From NCBI GenBank assembly GCA_007693455.1, contig REDP01000090.1:1-36655 (forward strand): DNA of 36,655 bases. The letters are read 5' to 3'. Origin of the DNA: Planctomycetota bacterium (GTDB taxonomy: Bacteria; Planctomycetota; UBA11346). The position numbers and the translations under genes were made by a program. Of the stretch, positions 7,176 to 15,970 are shown one piece after another; the first letter of the stretch is position 1; each line of letters opens with the position of its first letter. The notes beneath the pieces were generated by a model. That model was not told the origin of the DNA and ran no database searches. It saw nothing but the letters and a program-made list of their open reading frames with translations.

Positions 7176-8540
7176 ATGAGTGAACCAGCAGCCGCAAGTC
7201 ATGGCAATCAGACGGTACTCGTGCCTGATGTTTCGGCCTCATCATCAACAACGCCAGATCCTGCCGCCTCCATTACCTTGTGGCCTGAATATCTTGTCTC
7301 AGGGTCTCCCGCATTGGCTGGGTTATTTGATGTCGCTCTTTTGATAGTGATTGCCTTGGTCGTATTGGCTATCACCCGAGGTCTCTTACGGCCATTGCTA
7401 CTGTGGTATGTCAACCGCACCCCTGGCAAATGGAATGATATCCTTTTAACCCCATCATTTATCAATTGGATGTCATGGATTCCGGTTACTGCGGTGGGGA
7501 ATTACGGGCCACTATTTCTCGGCAATGTGGATGAGTGGATAGTAGATGTTATTCGCAATGTATCGCGCTCGCTCACCTTGATTATGGTATTGCTGGCCAT
7601 TGGCGCGCTAATGAGCGGATTTAACGCCCTCTACACCCGTCTCCCCATTGCCAAATCACGGCCGATTAAGGGCTATATTCAGATTGCCAAAATTCTCCTC
7701 TATGGCATGGGCGGACTGGTTGCTTTCTCGCTGTTGATAGACGAGTCGCCATGGAAATTTATGGCTGGATTAGGTGCTATGACGGCGGTGCTTTTGCTGA
7801 TCTTCCGCGACACAATTCTCTCTTTGGTGGCATCAATAACCTTAAGTACCAACGACATGGTACGGGTGGGCGATTGGATTGAAATGCCGCAAGCGGGGGC
7901 AGACGGTGATGTGATCGATATCAGCCTGCATACCATCAAGGTGCAAAACTGGGATCGCACCATTTCTACCATCCCCACCTATCGCTTGATGAGCGACAGT
8001 TACAAAAATTGGCGCGGGATGCAGGAGTCTGGCGGCCGACGGATTATGCGCAATCTGCGAATCGATACCAGTACCGTGCGTTTTCTTGAAGACGATGAAA
8101 TCGAGCAGTTTGCCAAGCTCCGGCTTTTACGAGACTATATTGCAGAGAAAAAGAAAGATCTTGCGGCCTGGAATGAAACCTATTGTAAGGGTGAAGATCC
8201 TGCCACTAATTCACGTCGCCTTACCAACTTGGGAACCCTGCGCGCCTACATTATCAATTACCTCAAAAGTCGCGATGACATTCACTTACCAGGTAGTGGT
8301 TTGATGTTTTTAGTGCGGCAGATGGAAGCAGACGAACACGGCGCACCAATTCAAATCTATATCTTCACCAAAACTACGGTGTGGGTGGAATACGAAGGCA
8401 TTCAAGGCGATATATTTGACCATATCTTTGCCATGTTGCCGGTCTTTGGCTTGCGCCTTTTCCAGGATCCCAGCGGCCATGATGTGCGCTCGCTCCTGCG
8501 TGCCCAGTCCACGGATGCTCCGCCAACGGCTGAATCTTAG
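7176..8540 (+). CDS. MscS-family mechanosensitive channel (YbdG/MscM-like)
   Basis: The 454-residue membrane protein has about five hydrophobic segments (roughly 48-70, 96-116, 131-152, 170-188, 194-222). The last two run into the MscS pore/beta-domain region: RDTILSLVASITLS (211-224) followed by VRVGDWIEMP (229-238), then GDVIDISLHTIKVQNWD (244-260) and TIPTY (265-269). VGDWI and the NWD...TIPT pattern are characteristic of MscS channels. The NWRGMQESGGRRI stretch after it matches the YbdG/MscM subgroup, which has a C-terminal cytoplasmic domain with inserts. It would release solutes under hypo-osmotic membrane tension. The ATG lies 9 bases after lysA, so the two are probably co-transcribed. 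The stop overlaps the stop of the convergent lipoprotein gene by four bases, with no terminator in between. Confidence 0.87.
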   Translation: MSEPAAASHGNQTVLVPDVSASSSTTPDPAASITLWPEYLVSGSPALAGLFDVALLIVIALVVLAITRGLLRPLLLWYVNRTPGKWNDILLTPSFINWMSWIPVTAVGNYGPLFLGNVDEWIVDVIRNVSRSLTLIMVLLAIGALMSGFNALYTRLPIAKSRPIKGYIQIAKILLYGMGGLVAFSLLIDESPWKFMAGLGAMTAVLLLIFRDTILSLVASITLSTNDMVRVGDWIEMPQAGADGDVIDISLHTIKVQNWDRTISTIPTYRLMSDSYKNWRGMQESGGRRIMRNLRIDTSTVRFLEDDEIEQFAKLRLLRDYIAEKKKDLAAWNETYCKGEDPATNSRRLTNLGTLRAYIINYLKSRDDIHLPGSGLMFLVRQMEADEHGAPIQIYIFTKTTVWVEYEGIQGDIFDHIFAMLPVFGLRLFQDPSGHDVRSLLRAQSTDAPPTAES

Positions 8541-9373
8541 GGCGAGGCAGGGGCCTTCTTGCTTACGGCTTCTAAGCGTTCGCGGTAGAGCGCACGCGGC
8601 TGCCGATTCCAGGCCCGAGCATACCAACTGCGCGCCTCATCGTGCTGGCCTTGGGCTTCAAACAGAGCACCGATATTGTAGAGTAGACTGGCCTCCTGGT
8701 CGCCTTCCTGATGGCGTTTCTTGAGACTTCTCAGCGCATATTGATGATGGCCTGTATCGGCCAATTGCAGAATCGAGCGGAGCTCGCGACGACGCCCATC
8801 CAAGGGGATGGTGGGACTGTGCCGGAACACCATGGAGTGCAAACGAGACAGGAGTCCCTCAAAGGCAGCTCGTTCGACCGTATCCTGATCCCCCTCAGTA
8901 ACGATGCGGCGTTCGCGACCCTGGTGCCACACCACCATATCGCGGTGGCGGGCATCGCTTAAGGGGTTGCGATAGGCCCAGAGTCGCAGATCCTCGTGAT
9001 CCGTGTCGCGGACCAGGGTGGCGGTGAGTTTTAGAGTGTCCACCAAGTGGATTTCCCGCTCCACAGTGCCAGAAGGCCCTGGTCGTCCAGATGAGGCCAT
9101 GAGTCGCGTTGGTTCTGGCAGCCATTGCAGGCTTACATCCTGTAGCCGCCATACACTGGTGGTGTTTTCCGCGCTCTCGTCATGCTCGCCGAGCCAGCCG
9201 CCAATGGCATGGGTTTCTGCCACGGCCTGCAGGCGAGTTGTTACACTATCACTGCCGATGATTGAGAGACGCGGCACATCGGGTTCGCCCTGTTGGATGG
9301 CAATGCTGTAGCTGCGTGCCGAGCAGCCGCTAGCGACGACGGCTAAAAACATACAGAGGCCAAGTGTTTTCAC
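8537..9373 (-). CDS. Lipoprotein with C-terminal TPR-like repeats, secretin operon
   Basis: The GTG at 9373 overlaps the upstream stop as GTGA and has an AGGTGG ribosome binding site, so I prefer it over the GTG at 9397 that would lie inside the previous gene. It gives a 278-residue protein with a short lipoprotein signal peptide ending in the lipobox VASGC (cysteine at residue 17). The middle contains beta-strand-like segments resembling no family I can name. The C-terminal 80 residues form two TPR-like helical hairpins (LQLADTGHHQYALRSLKKR and LYNIGALFEAQGQHDEARSWY). Being last in the secretin operon, it could serve as a pilotin-like or outer-membrane assembly factor, since TPR lipoproteins (PilF/PilW) assist secretins. 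That role is inferred from position and architecture, not from sequence identity. Confidence 0.78.
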   Translation of the reverse strand: MKTLGLCMFLAVVASGCSARSYSIAIQQGEPDVPRLSIIGSDSVTTRLQAVAETHAIGGWLGEHDESAENTTSVWRLQDVSLQWLPEPTRLMASSGRPGPSGTVEREIHLVDTLKLTATLVRDTDHEDLRLWAYRNPLSDARHRDMVVWHQGRERRIVTEGDQDTVERAAFEGLLSRLHSMVFRHSPTIPLDGRRRELRSILQLADTGHHQYALRSLKKRHQEGDQEASLLYNIGALFEAQGQHDEARSWYARAWNRQPRALYRERLEAVSKKAPASP

Positions 9374-10221
9374 TGCCCACCTTGCATATTTTGCCACATG
9401 CGCCAGGCCTGCTCGGGATTTTGTTCTACCATACGGCGGATATTGGGCGGCAGGCCTTGCAGAGCCTCTTGTACTTGTGGGTCATTGATATCAAAACCGT
9501 CAGGCAAACCCCGTTGTCCACCTTGGCGATCTTGCGGTCGTTGTGGCGTGCTGGGAGGAGAACGGCGCTGGGTGCCGTCAGTGTTCGGTATATTTTGACC
9601 AGTCGCTGTTGCCCCCGCGGCGCTATCGGCCAGCCGGTCCAAAATCATTCCAGTTTCACTGCGAATGGGAAATCGCTGCACGTGCTGGCTATGTGTGTGC
9701 AGCATCCACGCCTCATTGGCGTTGATGCGCTGGAGTCGCCATGGGCCTACTTCTTCATCCAAGGAAAGAATGTGAAAGGCGTCATCATAGGCTACGAGGG
9801 CACTGGCGCGGTGGCGATGAAGCAGTGCGCCGACTACCATAGGGCGCTGCTCGGCTTCCATGTCTTGGGCTGGAATGGTGGGTTTGCTTGGTGGAGTAAT
9901 GGTGACGGGTGGCGAAGGAGCATCAAGCCATTCTGGCTGTTCGGGAGTTTGCCCGCGCTGGGCCAGTGCCTGGCGTTCGGATTCGCGATTGTCGGGGGGA
10001 ATAAAGGGGTTGAACCATGCCCAGCTATCTTCTTCACCACCGTAATAATGGTCCATGGGTTGGATGGGAGCCAGGCGCACACGCACCTGGGTGGCAGCGC
10101 CATCATCCTGGGTTCCCGGTTCGGCAAGGGGACGAGGGGTGCGTTCGTGCAGGCTTGCCTGTCCGACTGCGGCGCCCAGTCCAACCACGCAGACCAGAAA
10201 CAGCATTGCTGAAAGATGCAT
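9370..10221 (-). CDS. Periplasmic protein in PilP/GspC-like operon position
   Basis: A 283-residue protein with an N-terminal hydrophobic helix (about 3-22, MHLSAMLFLVCVVGLGAA), either an uncleaved anchor or a signal peptide. A Pro-rich linker follows, then a compact segment around residues 130-190 (VVGALLHRHRASALVAYDD...ILSLDEEVGPWRLQRINANEAWM). This resembles the small beta domain of PilP/GspC, in which a value, a processing-like glycine and a 'W-L' motif recur, but the similarity is weak. The Gln/Pro/Arg-rich C-terminus ends in a hydrophilic helix. The ATG at 10221 has a perfect AGGAGG ribosome binding site 7 bases upstream; the frame is open a little further but that start overlaps the previous gene. 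The operon position between the PilO-like gene and the lipoprotein fits PilP/GspC, which link the inner-membrane platform to the secretin. Confidence 0.72.
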   Translation of the reverse strand: MHLSAMLFLVCVVGLGAAVGQASLHERTPRPLAEPGTQDDGAATQVRVRLAPIQPMDHYYGGEEDSWAWFNPFIPPDNRESERQALAQRGQTPEQPEWLDAPSPPVTITPPSKPTIPAQDMEAEQRPMVVGALLHRHRASALVAYDDAFHILSLDEEVGPWRLQRINANEAWMLHTHSQHVQRFPIRSETGMILDRLADSAAGATATGQNIPNTDGTQRRSPPSTPQRPQDRQGGQRGLPDGFDINDPQVQEALQGLPPNIRRMVEQNPEQAWRMWQNMQGGQ

Positions 10222-10247
10222 AACAATCCTCCTGGGAGTGCTTCTGG

Positions 10248-11204
10248 TTAGGGACGGGCGCGATGCGTCCATGAGCGCTGGTCAGCACTGCCGCGAGGGG
10301 TGCTGGGCCGGGCTTGCTGCCGTTGCTCACCACGTTCCTCATCGGAGAGGAAATGCATGCCAGCAAGATCGAAGGTGACGGTCAAGCGGCTGATGGGGTG
10401 GTCCTCAAGACGTGATCCAATGATATTAAAGCCGCGTACAATTAAAGGGCCGATAGAGCTGCGTTCCTCGGGTTCGTTGACTGGGTATCCCGCTTCTCGT
10501 ACACCACGACGGATATGTACGAGCCAGTCACGCAAGTCGCCATCTTTATTGCCCTGGGTGCGCTCGTCAGAGCTCAGCTGCACCAAGAGCCAGCTAATGC
10601 TTTCCAAGGTCCCCGTGACCTCCAGGGTAAAGGGGTATTCATGGAGGAGGGCTGGGCGGCCTGCTGGCCCGGTGGCGATGGGCGTGGTGGTAAGGGAGAC
10701 AATGCGTGCTTCGTCAATATGCCCTGGTGCCTCACTGCAGAGATACAATGCCTTGGTGACCATCTGCAGCATGTTTAACCAGCCATCGGCTTCGTGATCT
10801 GGAGGGGGACGGGTTCCCAAAAGGTTAAAGCCAAGGCGCTCATCAATGGTAAACGTTTGCGCCCGCAGTTGCAGCTCCTGGCGGAGATAGCGAATAAGAA
10901 AGGCAATATAGCCGCCACTATCGCGCCGTGGTTTGACAAAGGGGGCGATGCGCGAGACCCCTGTTTGCGCCTTGAGCTCATCGATTTGTTCTTGGGTATC
11001 AGCGATGGCTTGGCTCTGTTGAGCAACTTGCTGGGCCAGGGGGCGCGGCCCAATGCGATTTTCATAGGCACTTGCGGCACGCGTATGGGCGGCAGTGGTG
11101 GCGCCGCCATCGGAGGCAATCCACCATGCCACCAGTGCCACCACCAGCGTCACGCCAGCGGTGATCCAGGCCTTGCGTTCGCTTGTGCGCATATCTGGTT
11201 TCAT
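10248..11204 (-). CDS. PilO/GspM-like inner-membrane platform protein
   Basis: The 318-residue protein has one N-terminal transmembrane helix (about 12-30) after a short basic cytoplasmic end, then a periplasmic helix (residues 50-80) and a mixed alpha/beta C-terminal region (180-290). This bitopic layout, a coiled coil followed by a ferredoxin-like domain, is that of PilO/GspM. Residues such as YPFTLEVTGTLESISWLLVQLSS match the typical PilO pattern in which a strand is followed by a helix starting 'sywallrFL'. ATGA overlap with the PilM-type gene upstream implies coupled translation. It would pair with the PilN-like part of that protein to form the platform around the secretin. Assignment rests on topology, order and a weak motif; no closer family name is claimed. 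Confidence 0.72.
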   Translation of the reverse strand: MKPDMRTSERKAWITAGVTLVVALVAWWIASDGGATTAAHTRAASAYENRIGPRPLAQQVAQQSQAIADTQEQIDELKAQTGVSRIAPFVKPRRDSGGYIAFLIRYLRQELQLRAQTFTIDERLGFNLLGTRPPPDHEADGWLNMLQMVTKALYLCSEAPGHIDEARIVSLTTTPIATGPAGRPALLHEYPFTLEVTGTLESISWLLVQLSSDERTQGNKDGDLRDWLVHIRRGVREAGYPVNEPEERSSIGPLIVRGFNIIGSRLEDHPISRLTVTFDLAGMHFLSDEERGEQRQQARPSTPRGSADQRSWTHRARP

Positions 11205-13213
11205 GGATTGCCCTCGCTGCCATGGCGGGTGAGGGCAGTGGGTTGGAACTGGAAACGCACTTCGTATTCATGGCGATCAGGGAGATTGGGAACCTCCACG
11301 AGATCACGGTCTGAAAAAAGTGGCTCGCCATCGGGGCGACGCCAGGCCATGACTTCGTCAAGCCAATCACGAAAGGTGCGTTCATACCACTGGGCTTCGC
11401 GTCCTGCTTCCCGGCGAATCACCACGCGTACAAATAAGCGGCCACGATCGATGCTGGTGTCCACATGGTCGCTGGCGTTATTGCGGGGGGACGGCGCTGT
11501 GGCGCCGCCGCGCCCGCCGCGCCCACCGCGCCCCGTGTGCACATCCTGGTTGGCGCGGGCGGGGGTGCCGCTGACCCCTTCGGTGCGAAATTCGGCAACC
11601 CACAAGTCCTGATGGTGTTCGGCGGCCTCTTTGAGGCTGCGGATGACGTATAAGAGATCACGACCGGCAAAGATGCGGCTGGCAATGCCGCGAACGTCTT
11701 GCTGTAATGCCTGACGGCGGTTGCTGAGGCTGCGCAGATCATCTTCGTATTGCTGAAATTGCCGCTGATGATCGGTATAGCGCTGCATCTCACTATCCAG
11801 ATGGGCACGCTGCAGAAGCATATGGGTAATAAACACCACCGCCAGGATGATCATAGCAGCGCTCGTAGCATACCACCAGACAATGCGCTCCTGAAAAATC
11901 GCGGAACGTTGTTCGGATTCAGGCCGCAGATCCAGGCTTATGGCTCCGCGGCGTGCGCTTAAGGCCATGCCTAAAGCAGCAGTATAGCAGGAGGGGTGCT
12001 GCCCCAGGGCCGCGACAGCATCTTCGGCAAGAGGATGGTAGCTGCTGACCGAGGTGCGCAGTCGCCGCTGCAGAAATTCTGGCAGGCCTTGCAGTAAGGC
12101 ACCGCCACCGCAGAGCTCTATGCGCTGGAGGCTGAGGTCACGCAGTTTGAGCTGGGCACGAAACCAGTTGAGGGACGAGGATATGTGTCCCGCCAGAGCT
12201 TCGGCAGGTTGACTGAGCTCAGGCCCCAGTTGTTGGACCTCAATCATCCGCGTTTCTTGTCCAGGGGGGGGCAGAGGATCGTGGTCGAGAGCTGCTTCCA
12301 GCCAATCATCGCTGGCATCAGCTGAAGCAGTGGCCGCGGGTGGTGATGGAGATGTCTCCTGCTCATCATCCAGCCACAAGGTATCGGCTTGCGTATCGTT
12401 GTTCGTCGCAGGCTGCGTGGTTGTCGCGGCATTGTTTGCAGCGCGAGAATCCAGCCCCAGATGGCCATAGCGGCGGTCGCGTTTCATGGCTTCGGCCTGG
12501 GCCAGGGAGAGTTTGCGTTGCTCGGCCAAGACGCGGGTAAAGTCCTCACCCCCCATGGGCACTTGGCGGCAGGCAAGGAGATTATCACCCAGGCGCAGAG
12601 CCAAGCGCGTGGTGCGCGCTCCGACATCCACCACCAAGGCCATGGCCTCAGCGTCCAGAGGCTCTGGAGCAAGGGCAAAGGTATTGCCCATGGCTACCGA
12701 CTGGAGGTGGACCTGCTGGGGGCGGCAGCCGAGGGCTTTGAGTTCGCGCAGGAGTTCACGGATTTGCCCTGCCTGGGCAATCCCGCAACAGTGAATTAAT
12801 TCCTCGCCTGCCATGGGCACGACAAAACTGTCGGCGGCCAAATCACCATCATCATCGGCATGCTGCTGCAGCTCTAAGCGCAGGAGGCGCTGCAGTCGAT
12901 CCTCTGACATGGGGATGGTGCTAATATAGCGGATGAGCGCTTGGGCATCGGAGGTGCCCACCACCACCTGCCCTTTGAGTGGGCACAGTGCAGTCAGTTC
13001 GCGCAGGGCTTGGCGCAGAGGCTTGAAGGCCCCCGTATCAACGACTGGCGGGTTGTTACTATCGGGCCAGTTAGGGAAGGGATCTGGTTGTTCCTCCTGC
13101 TGTCGCTGCACGGTAGCGGCACGTACCACCTGTACCCCACCCCCGGCATAGCGCAGGGTTACCGCACGTAGGGAGCTATTGCCAATGTCTAAGCCAGTAA
13201 CAAAGCGGGCCAT
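11201..13213 (-). CDS. PilM-PilN-type fusion (actin-like ATPase plus membrane helix)
   Basis: The 670-residue protein starts with the actin-like PilM/GspL fold: phosphate-loop GLDIGNSSLRAV (7-18), a second nucleotide-binding stretch LVVDVGARTTRLAL (193-206) and GGGALLQGLPEFL (369-381). Between residues 255 and 320 there is a low-complexity insertion rich in Asn, Thr, Asp and Pro. A transmembrane helix (444-467) follows, then a coiled coil (470-505) and a periplasmic alpha/beta domain. An Arg-Gly run (561-570) splits that last domain. PilM and PilN are normally separate proteins; a single chain spanning the membrane resembles the GspL layout. Start ATG 13213 is 7 bases past the secretin stop and has AAGGGGG upstream inside the secretin end. 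The next gene overlaps as ATGA. It should recruit the cytoplasmic motor. Confidence 0.87.
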   Translation of the reverse strand: MARFVTGLDIGNSSLRAVTLRYAGGGVQVVRAATVQRQQEEQPDPFPNWPDSNNPPVVDTGAFKPLRQALRELTALCPLKGQVVVGTSDAQALIRYISTIPMSEDRLQRLLRLELQQHADDDGDLAADSFVVPMAGEELIHCCGIAQAGQIRELLRELKALGCRPQQVHLQSVAMGNTFALAPEPLDAEAMALVVDVGARTTRLALRLGDNLLACRQVPMGGEDFTRVLAEQRKLSLAQAEAMKRDRRYGHLGLDSRAANNAATTTQPATNNDTQADTLWLDDEQETSPSPPAATASADASDDWLEAALDHDPLPPPGQETRMIEVQQLGPELSQPAEALAGHISSSLNWFRAQLKLRDLSLQRIELCGGGALLQGLPEFLQRRLRTSVSSYHPLAEDAVAALGQHPSCYTAALGMALSARRGAISLDLRPESEQRSAIFQERIVWWYATSAAMIILAVVFITHMLLQRAHLDSEMQRYTDHQRQFQQYEDDLRSLSNRRQALQQDVRGIASRIFAGRDLLYVIRSLKEAAEHHQDLWVAEFRTEGVSGTPARANQDVHTGRGGRGGRGGATAPSPRNNASDHVDTSIDRGRLFVRVVIRREAGREAQWYERTFRDWLDEVMAWRRPDGEPLFSDRDLVEVPNLPDRHEYEVRFQFQPTALTRHGSEGNP

Positions 13214-13220
13214 GATGGTT

Positions 13221-15767
13221 CTAGCGGCCCCCTTGCAGGCGACTGCGGAAGTCTCCTGGCCGGCGGCGCGTTTCTCCACGTGCAGCTTCGGCGTCTTCTT
13301 GCTGCTGCAGCATTTCTTCAACGTCCTCTTGTCGCTCCCGCTCTTGTTGCCGCAATTGGCGCTGCACTTCCGGGGGTAACACTACGCGAGCGGTATCGCG
13401 AAGCCAGCGCTCTTCATCGGAAAGCTCCGCACCAGAAGGATCGATAATGCGAGCGGTAACAAAAATGAGGAGTTTACGGCGTTCGCTGCGCTTACTTTCA
13501 CTACGGAACAGGGCACCGGCAAAGGGGATGCGCGAGAGTACAGGGATGCCGCGTTGTTCCTCTTGGCTACGTTCCGAAATGAGGCCGCCCAAGACCACCG
13601 TTTGTCCATTTTTGACGTGCAGGGCAGTGGCCAAGGAGCGCGAGGCAAATTCAGGGCGCTCCACAGCATTGATGCCGGCGGCCCCAGCGGCTTGCCCTGC
13701 TTGCGGATTAAAGACTTGTTGCGAGCGAATACGAACGAGCTCGCGCACCGTAGGGAAAATAGCAAGGGTGATAATATCACTATTGCGTGCCACTGAGGGC
13801 ACTACACGCAGACGAATGCCAGAAGACTCCGTGGCAAAACGCGGAACGGGGAGGTTGATGCGATTTTGTACGATATTTCCCGTACCAGTTCCCGCGCCAT
13901 CGTCTTCAAAGCCCCCTGTGCTGACGCCGCGATTGACAATGTCTTCTACGTAGCTGATGTCTTGGGAGATATCAATAAGGCCAGTGCTGTTGGATAGCGT
14001 GAGAATTTTGGGTTCAGATAAGGTATTGGCCTTTCCGCGGCCCTCCAAAGCACGTAGGCTTGCCTCGAAGTTGGGATTCATTCCCGTACCAGCACCGATA
14101 ACCCCCACGGCCAAACCACTGCTATTGGGTCCGACTGCCGCCCCCGAGAGTCCTTGCTCCAGCATGCCTGCGGCGGCCTGGGAGAGGCCTGGATTGGCCA
14201 AAACGCCTAAGTTCGTAAAGAGGTCGCCCGAGCCAGTTGCGCCAGACTGCATACCGCCGGTGACTGTCCCTCGACTACCGGATTCAACGAAGCCGCCAAA
14301 TTTCCAATCAACTCCCAATTCGCGCAGGGCATCTTCGCTGACTTCAACAAACTTTGCCTCAATTAACACCTGCGTATTGTTGAAGTCGAGAGCATGCAGC
14401 AGACGTTTTACCTCAGCCACGGTGCTGGGAGAAGAACGTACGTACAGGGTGTTGGATTTACGCTCAACAAAGTACGTAGAGCCGCTGGGCCAGTCGACCA
14501 ACTCGGGGAGCTGTTCGAGGAAGCGCTCAAGGTCGGAAGCATCATCGCCACCATCGCCCCCAAAGGGATTGGCGCTCCCACCACCACCGCCGCCATTGGA
14601 ACTGCTGCCGGTCATGGTTTCAAATTGCGGACTCATCTGCACATTGGTAAGTCCTGATGCCAGGCGAATGATTTCGGTAATAAGGATGGGTGTAGCGCTA
14701 TTGGTGACATAGACTGTACCACCGCGATAGTTAAAGCGCACATCGACCATGTTTTGCAGGACCGAGAGTACCTCTGAAACGGGAGCGTCGGTCAAAAACA
14801 TAGTTACGGTTTGTTCGCTAATGGCCTCATCAAGAATAATATAGTTCATTCCTGCGGCGGCAAAGAGGAGACGTAGCACTTCCCCCACAGGAGCATTTTC
14901 ATAGGAGATGGCATCCAAACGGATATCCAGACGGTCGCGCACGGCTTGGCGTTCAATTTCCGCAAGGTCTTCATCAAATACCAGAACGTGTCGAGGAATG
15001 GGCGATGGCTGGCGGGGCATGGTGCCGCTTTCAATGACTTCCTTGAGCACTTCTGAGTGTCGGGTGCGACGGTCGCGCAGGGCACGACGACGTTCAATTT
15101 CCACCATGGTACGAAGGATGGCGTTCTTGAGGCTCATCACCGATTCTTCATAGGGATGGTCTTCTAAAATCGCATTACAGGCGTTTACGGCTTCGGGAAA
15201 ACGCTTTTGTTCCACCAGGACTTCGACTAAGTCCAAGCGTCGTACGATGGGGCGTTCGGCAGCGGCTTTGGCGGTGAGGTAATCGGGATCGGCGAGCACC
15301 GTCATGCGTTCATGTTGCTGGTCAATGACCATGCCACGAATACGGTGCTCATTATGGGCGACTTCGATAGCCAACTCTAAGCGTCGTGCCATTTCGTCTT
15401 CGGGATGGCGTTGGCGATAGGTGCGCAGAAGGCTGAGGGCTTCGTCAAAGCGCTTGGATGCGGCGAGGAGGCGGACTTCGCCAACCAGATCCTCTGTATC
15501 AGGAGTGAGATCAAGGGGCGGTGGCGTGGGACTGGGCTTCACCTGCTGGGCGCGCGGCATGGGAAGCGGTGCGGGCTCGGCAGGAGGCAGGGGCCAAGCA
15601 TCATCAGCAGGAGCGGGTGCTTCTACGGCTGGAGCATCGTCTGCTACTTCGCGAACAATCGGAGCAGGGGCGTCGTCTGCATCATTTGCCATTAACGAGT
15701 GGGAAAAAGTAATCGCGACCAAGGCCGCGCAACAAGGCAGAGTCAACCAAACACGTGACACAGGCAT
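13221..15767 (-). CDS. Secretin (PilQ/GspD family outer-membrane channel)
   Basis: An 848-residue protein forming a multimeric outer-membrane gate. It has a signal peptide (about 1-27), a Pro/Ala/Asp-rich linker and TPR-like helices (about 95-210). An STN/N0 domain (280-354: DAISYENAPVGEVLRLLF, FLTDAPVSEVLSVLQNMV) and an N1 domain (430-465: NTLYVRSSPSTVAEVKRLL) follow. The secretin core starts near 466 (VLIEAKFVEVSEDALRELGVDW) and includes LSEPKILTLSN, RLRVVPSVA, the hallmark VVLGGLI and GIPVLSRIPFAGALF. A charged coiled-coil tail ends the protein. A Gly/Asn-rich spacer separates N0 and N1. The ATG at 15767 opens the signal peptide; the frame is open upstream but has no better start, and the ribosome binding site is poor. 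It heads the five-gene secretion/pilus operon. Confidence 0.93.
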   Translation of the reverse strand: MPVSRVWLTLPCCAALVAITFSHSLMANDADDAPAPIVREVADDAPAVEAPAPADDAWPLPPAEPAPLPMPRAQQVKPSPTPPPLDLTPDTEDLVGEVRLLAASKRFDEALSLLRTYRQRHPEDEMARRLELAIEVAHNEHRIRGMVIDQQHERMTVLADPDYLTAKAAAERPIVRRLDLVEVLVEQKRFPEAVNACNAILEDHPYEESVMSLKNAILRTMVEIERRRALRDRRTRHSEVLKEVIESGTMPRQPSPIPRHVLVFDEDLAEIERQAVRDRLDIRLDAISYENAPVGEVLRLLFAAAGMNYIILDEAISEQTVTMFLTDAPVSEVLSVLQNMVDVRFNYRGGTVYVTNSATPILITEIIRLASGLTNVQMSPQFETMTGSSSNGGGGGGSANPFGGDGGDDASDLERFLEQLPELVDWPSGSTYFVERKSNTLYVRSSPSTVAEVKRLLHALDFNNTQVLIEAKFVEVSEDALRELGVDWKFGGFVESGSRGTVTGGMQSGATGSGDLFTNLGVLANPGLSQAAAGMLEQGLSGAAVGPNSSGLAVGVIGAGTGMNPNFEASLRALEGRGKANTLSEPKILTLSNSTGLIDISQDISYVEDIVNRGVSTGGFEDDGAGTGTGNIVQNRINLPVPRFATESSGIRLRVVPSVARNSDIITLAIFPTVRELVRIRSQQVFNPQAGQAAGAAGINAVERPEFASRSLATALHVKNGQTVVLGGLISERSQEEQRGIPVLSRIPFAGALFRSESKRSERRKLLIFVTARIIDPSGAELSDEERWLRDTARVVLPPEVQRQLRQQERERQEDVEEMLQQQEDAEAARGETRRRPGDFRSRLQGGR

Positions 15768-15970
15768 CTCCACTGGGGAAGGCGGGGCATGACAGTACCA
15801 TGCATTACAAAGGATAGAACAAGGGCAGGACGTAGTCCATGGCGGCTCTTTACAGGGCAGCTGGACGCTTTCCATCCAGTGATCTGTACTGCAGTATGTC
15901 CAGCTGCGCTGCCCACCATTGTAACCGCACTTAAAAAGCAATGATGCTGGCCCTAGCGGAGATTTTGTCC
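15768..15970. other. Divergent promoter region between secretin operon and gcvT
   Basis: About 200 bases separate the divergent secretin and gcvT starts. Both genes must be transcribed from here, but no convincing -35/-10 pair or operator was recognised. Reading frames of both genes extend partly into it without ribosome binding sites. Confidence 0.4.

Noticed and set aside
9364-10212. 282-residue plus-strand open frame inside the secretin operon
   Set aside because: Antisense to the signal-peptide-bearing gene with AGGAGG start; composition is that of a reverse-strand shadow.
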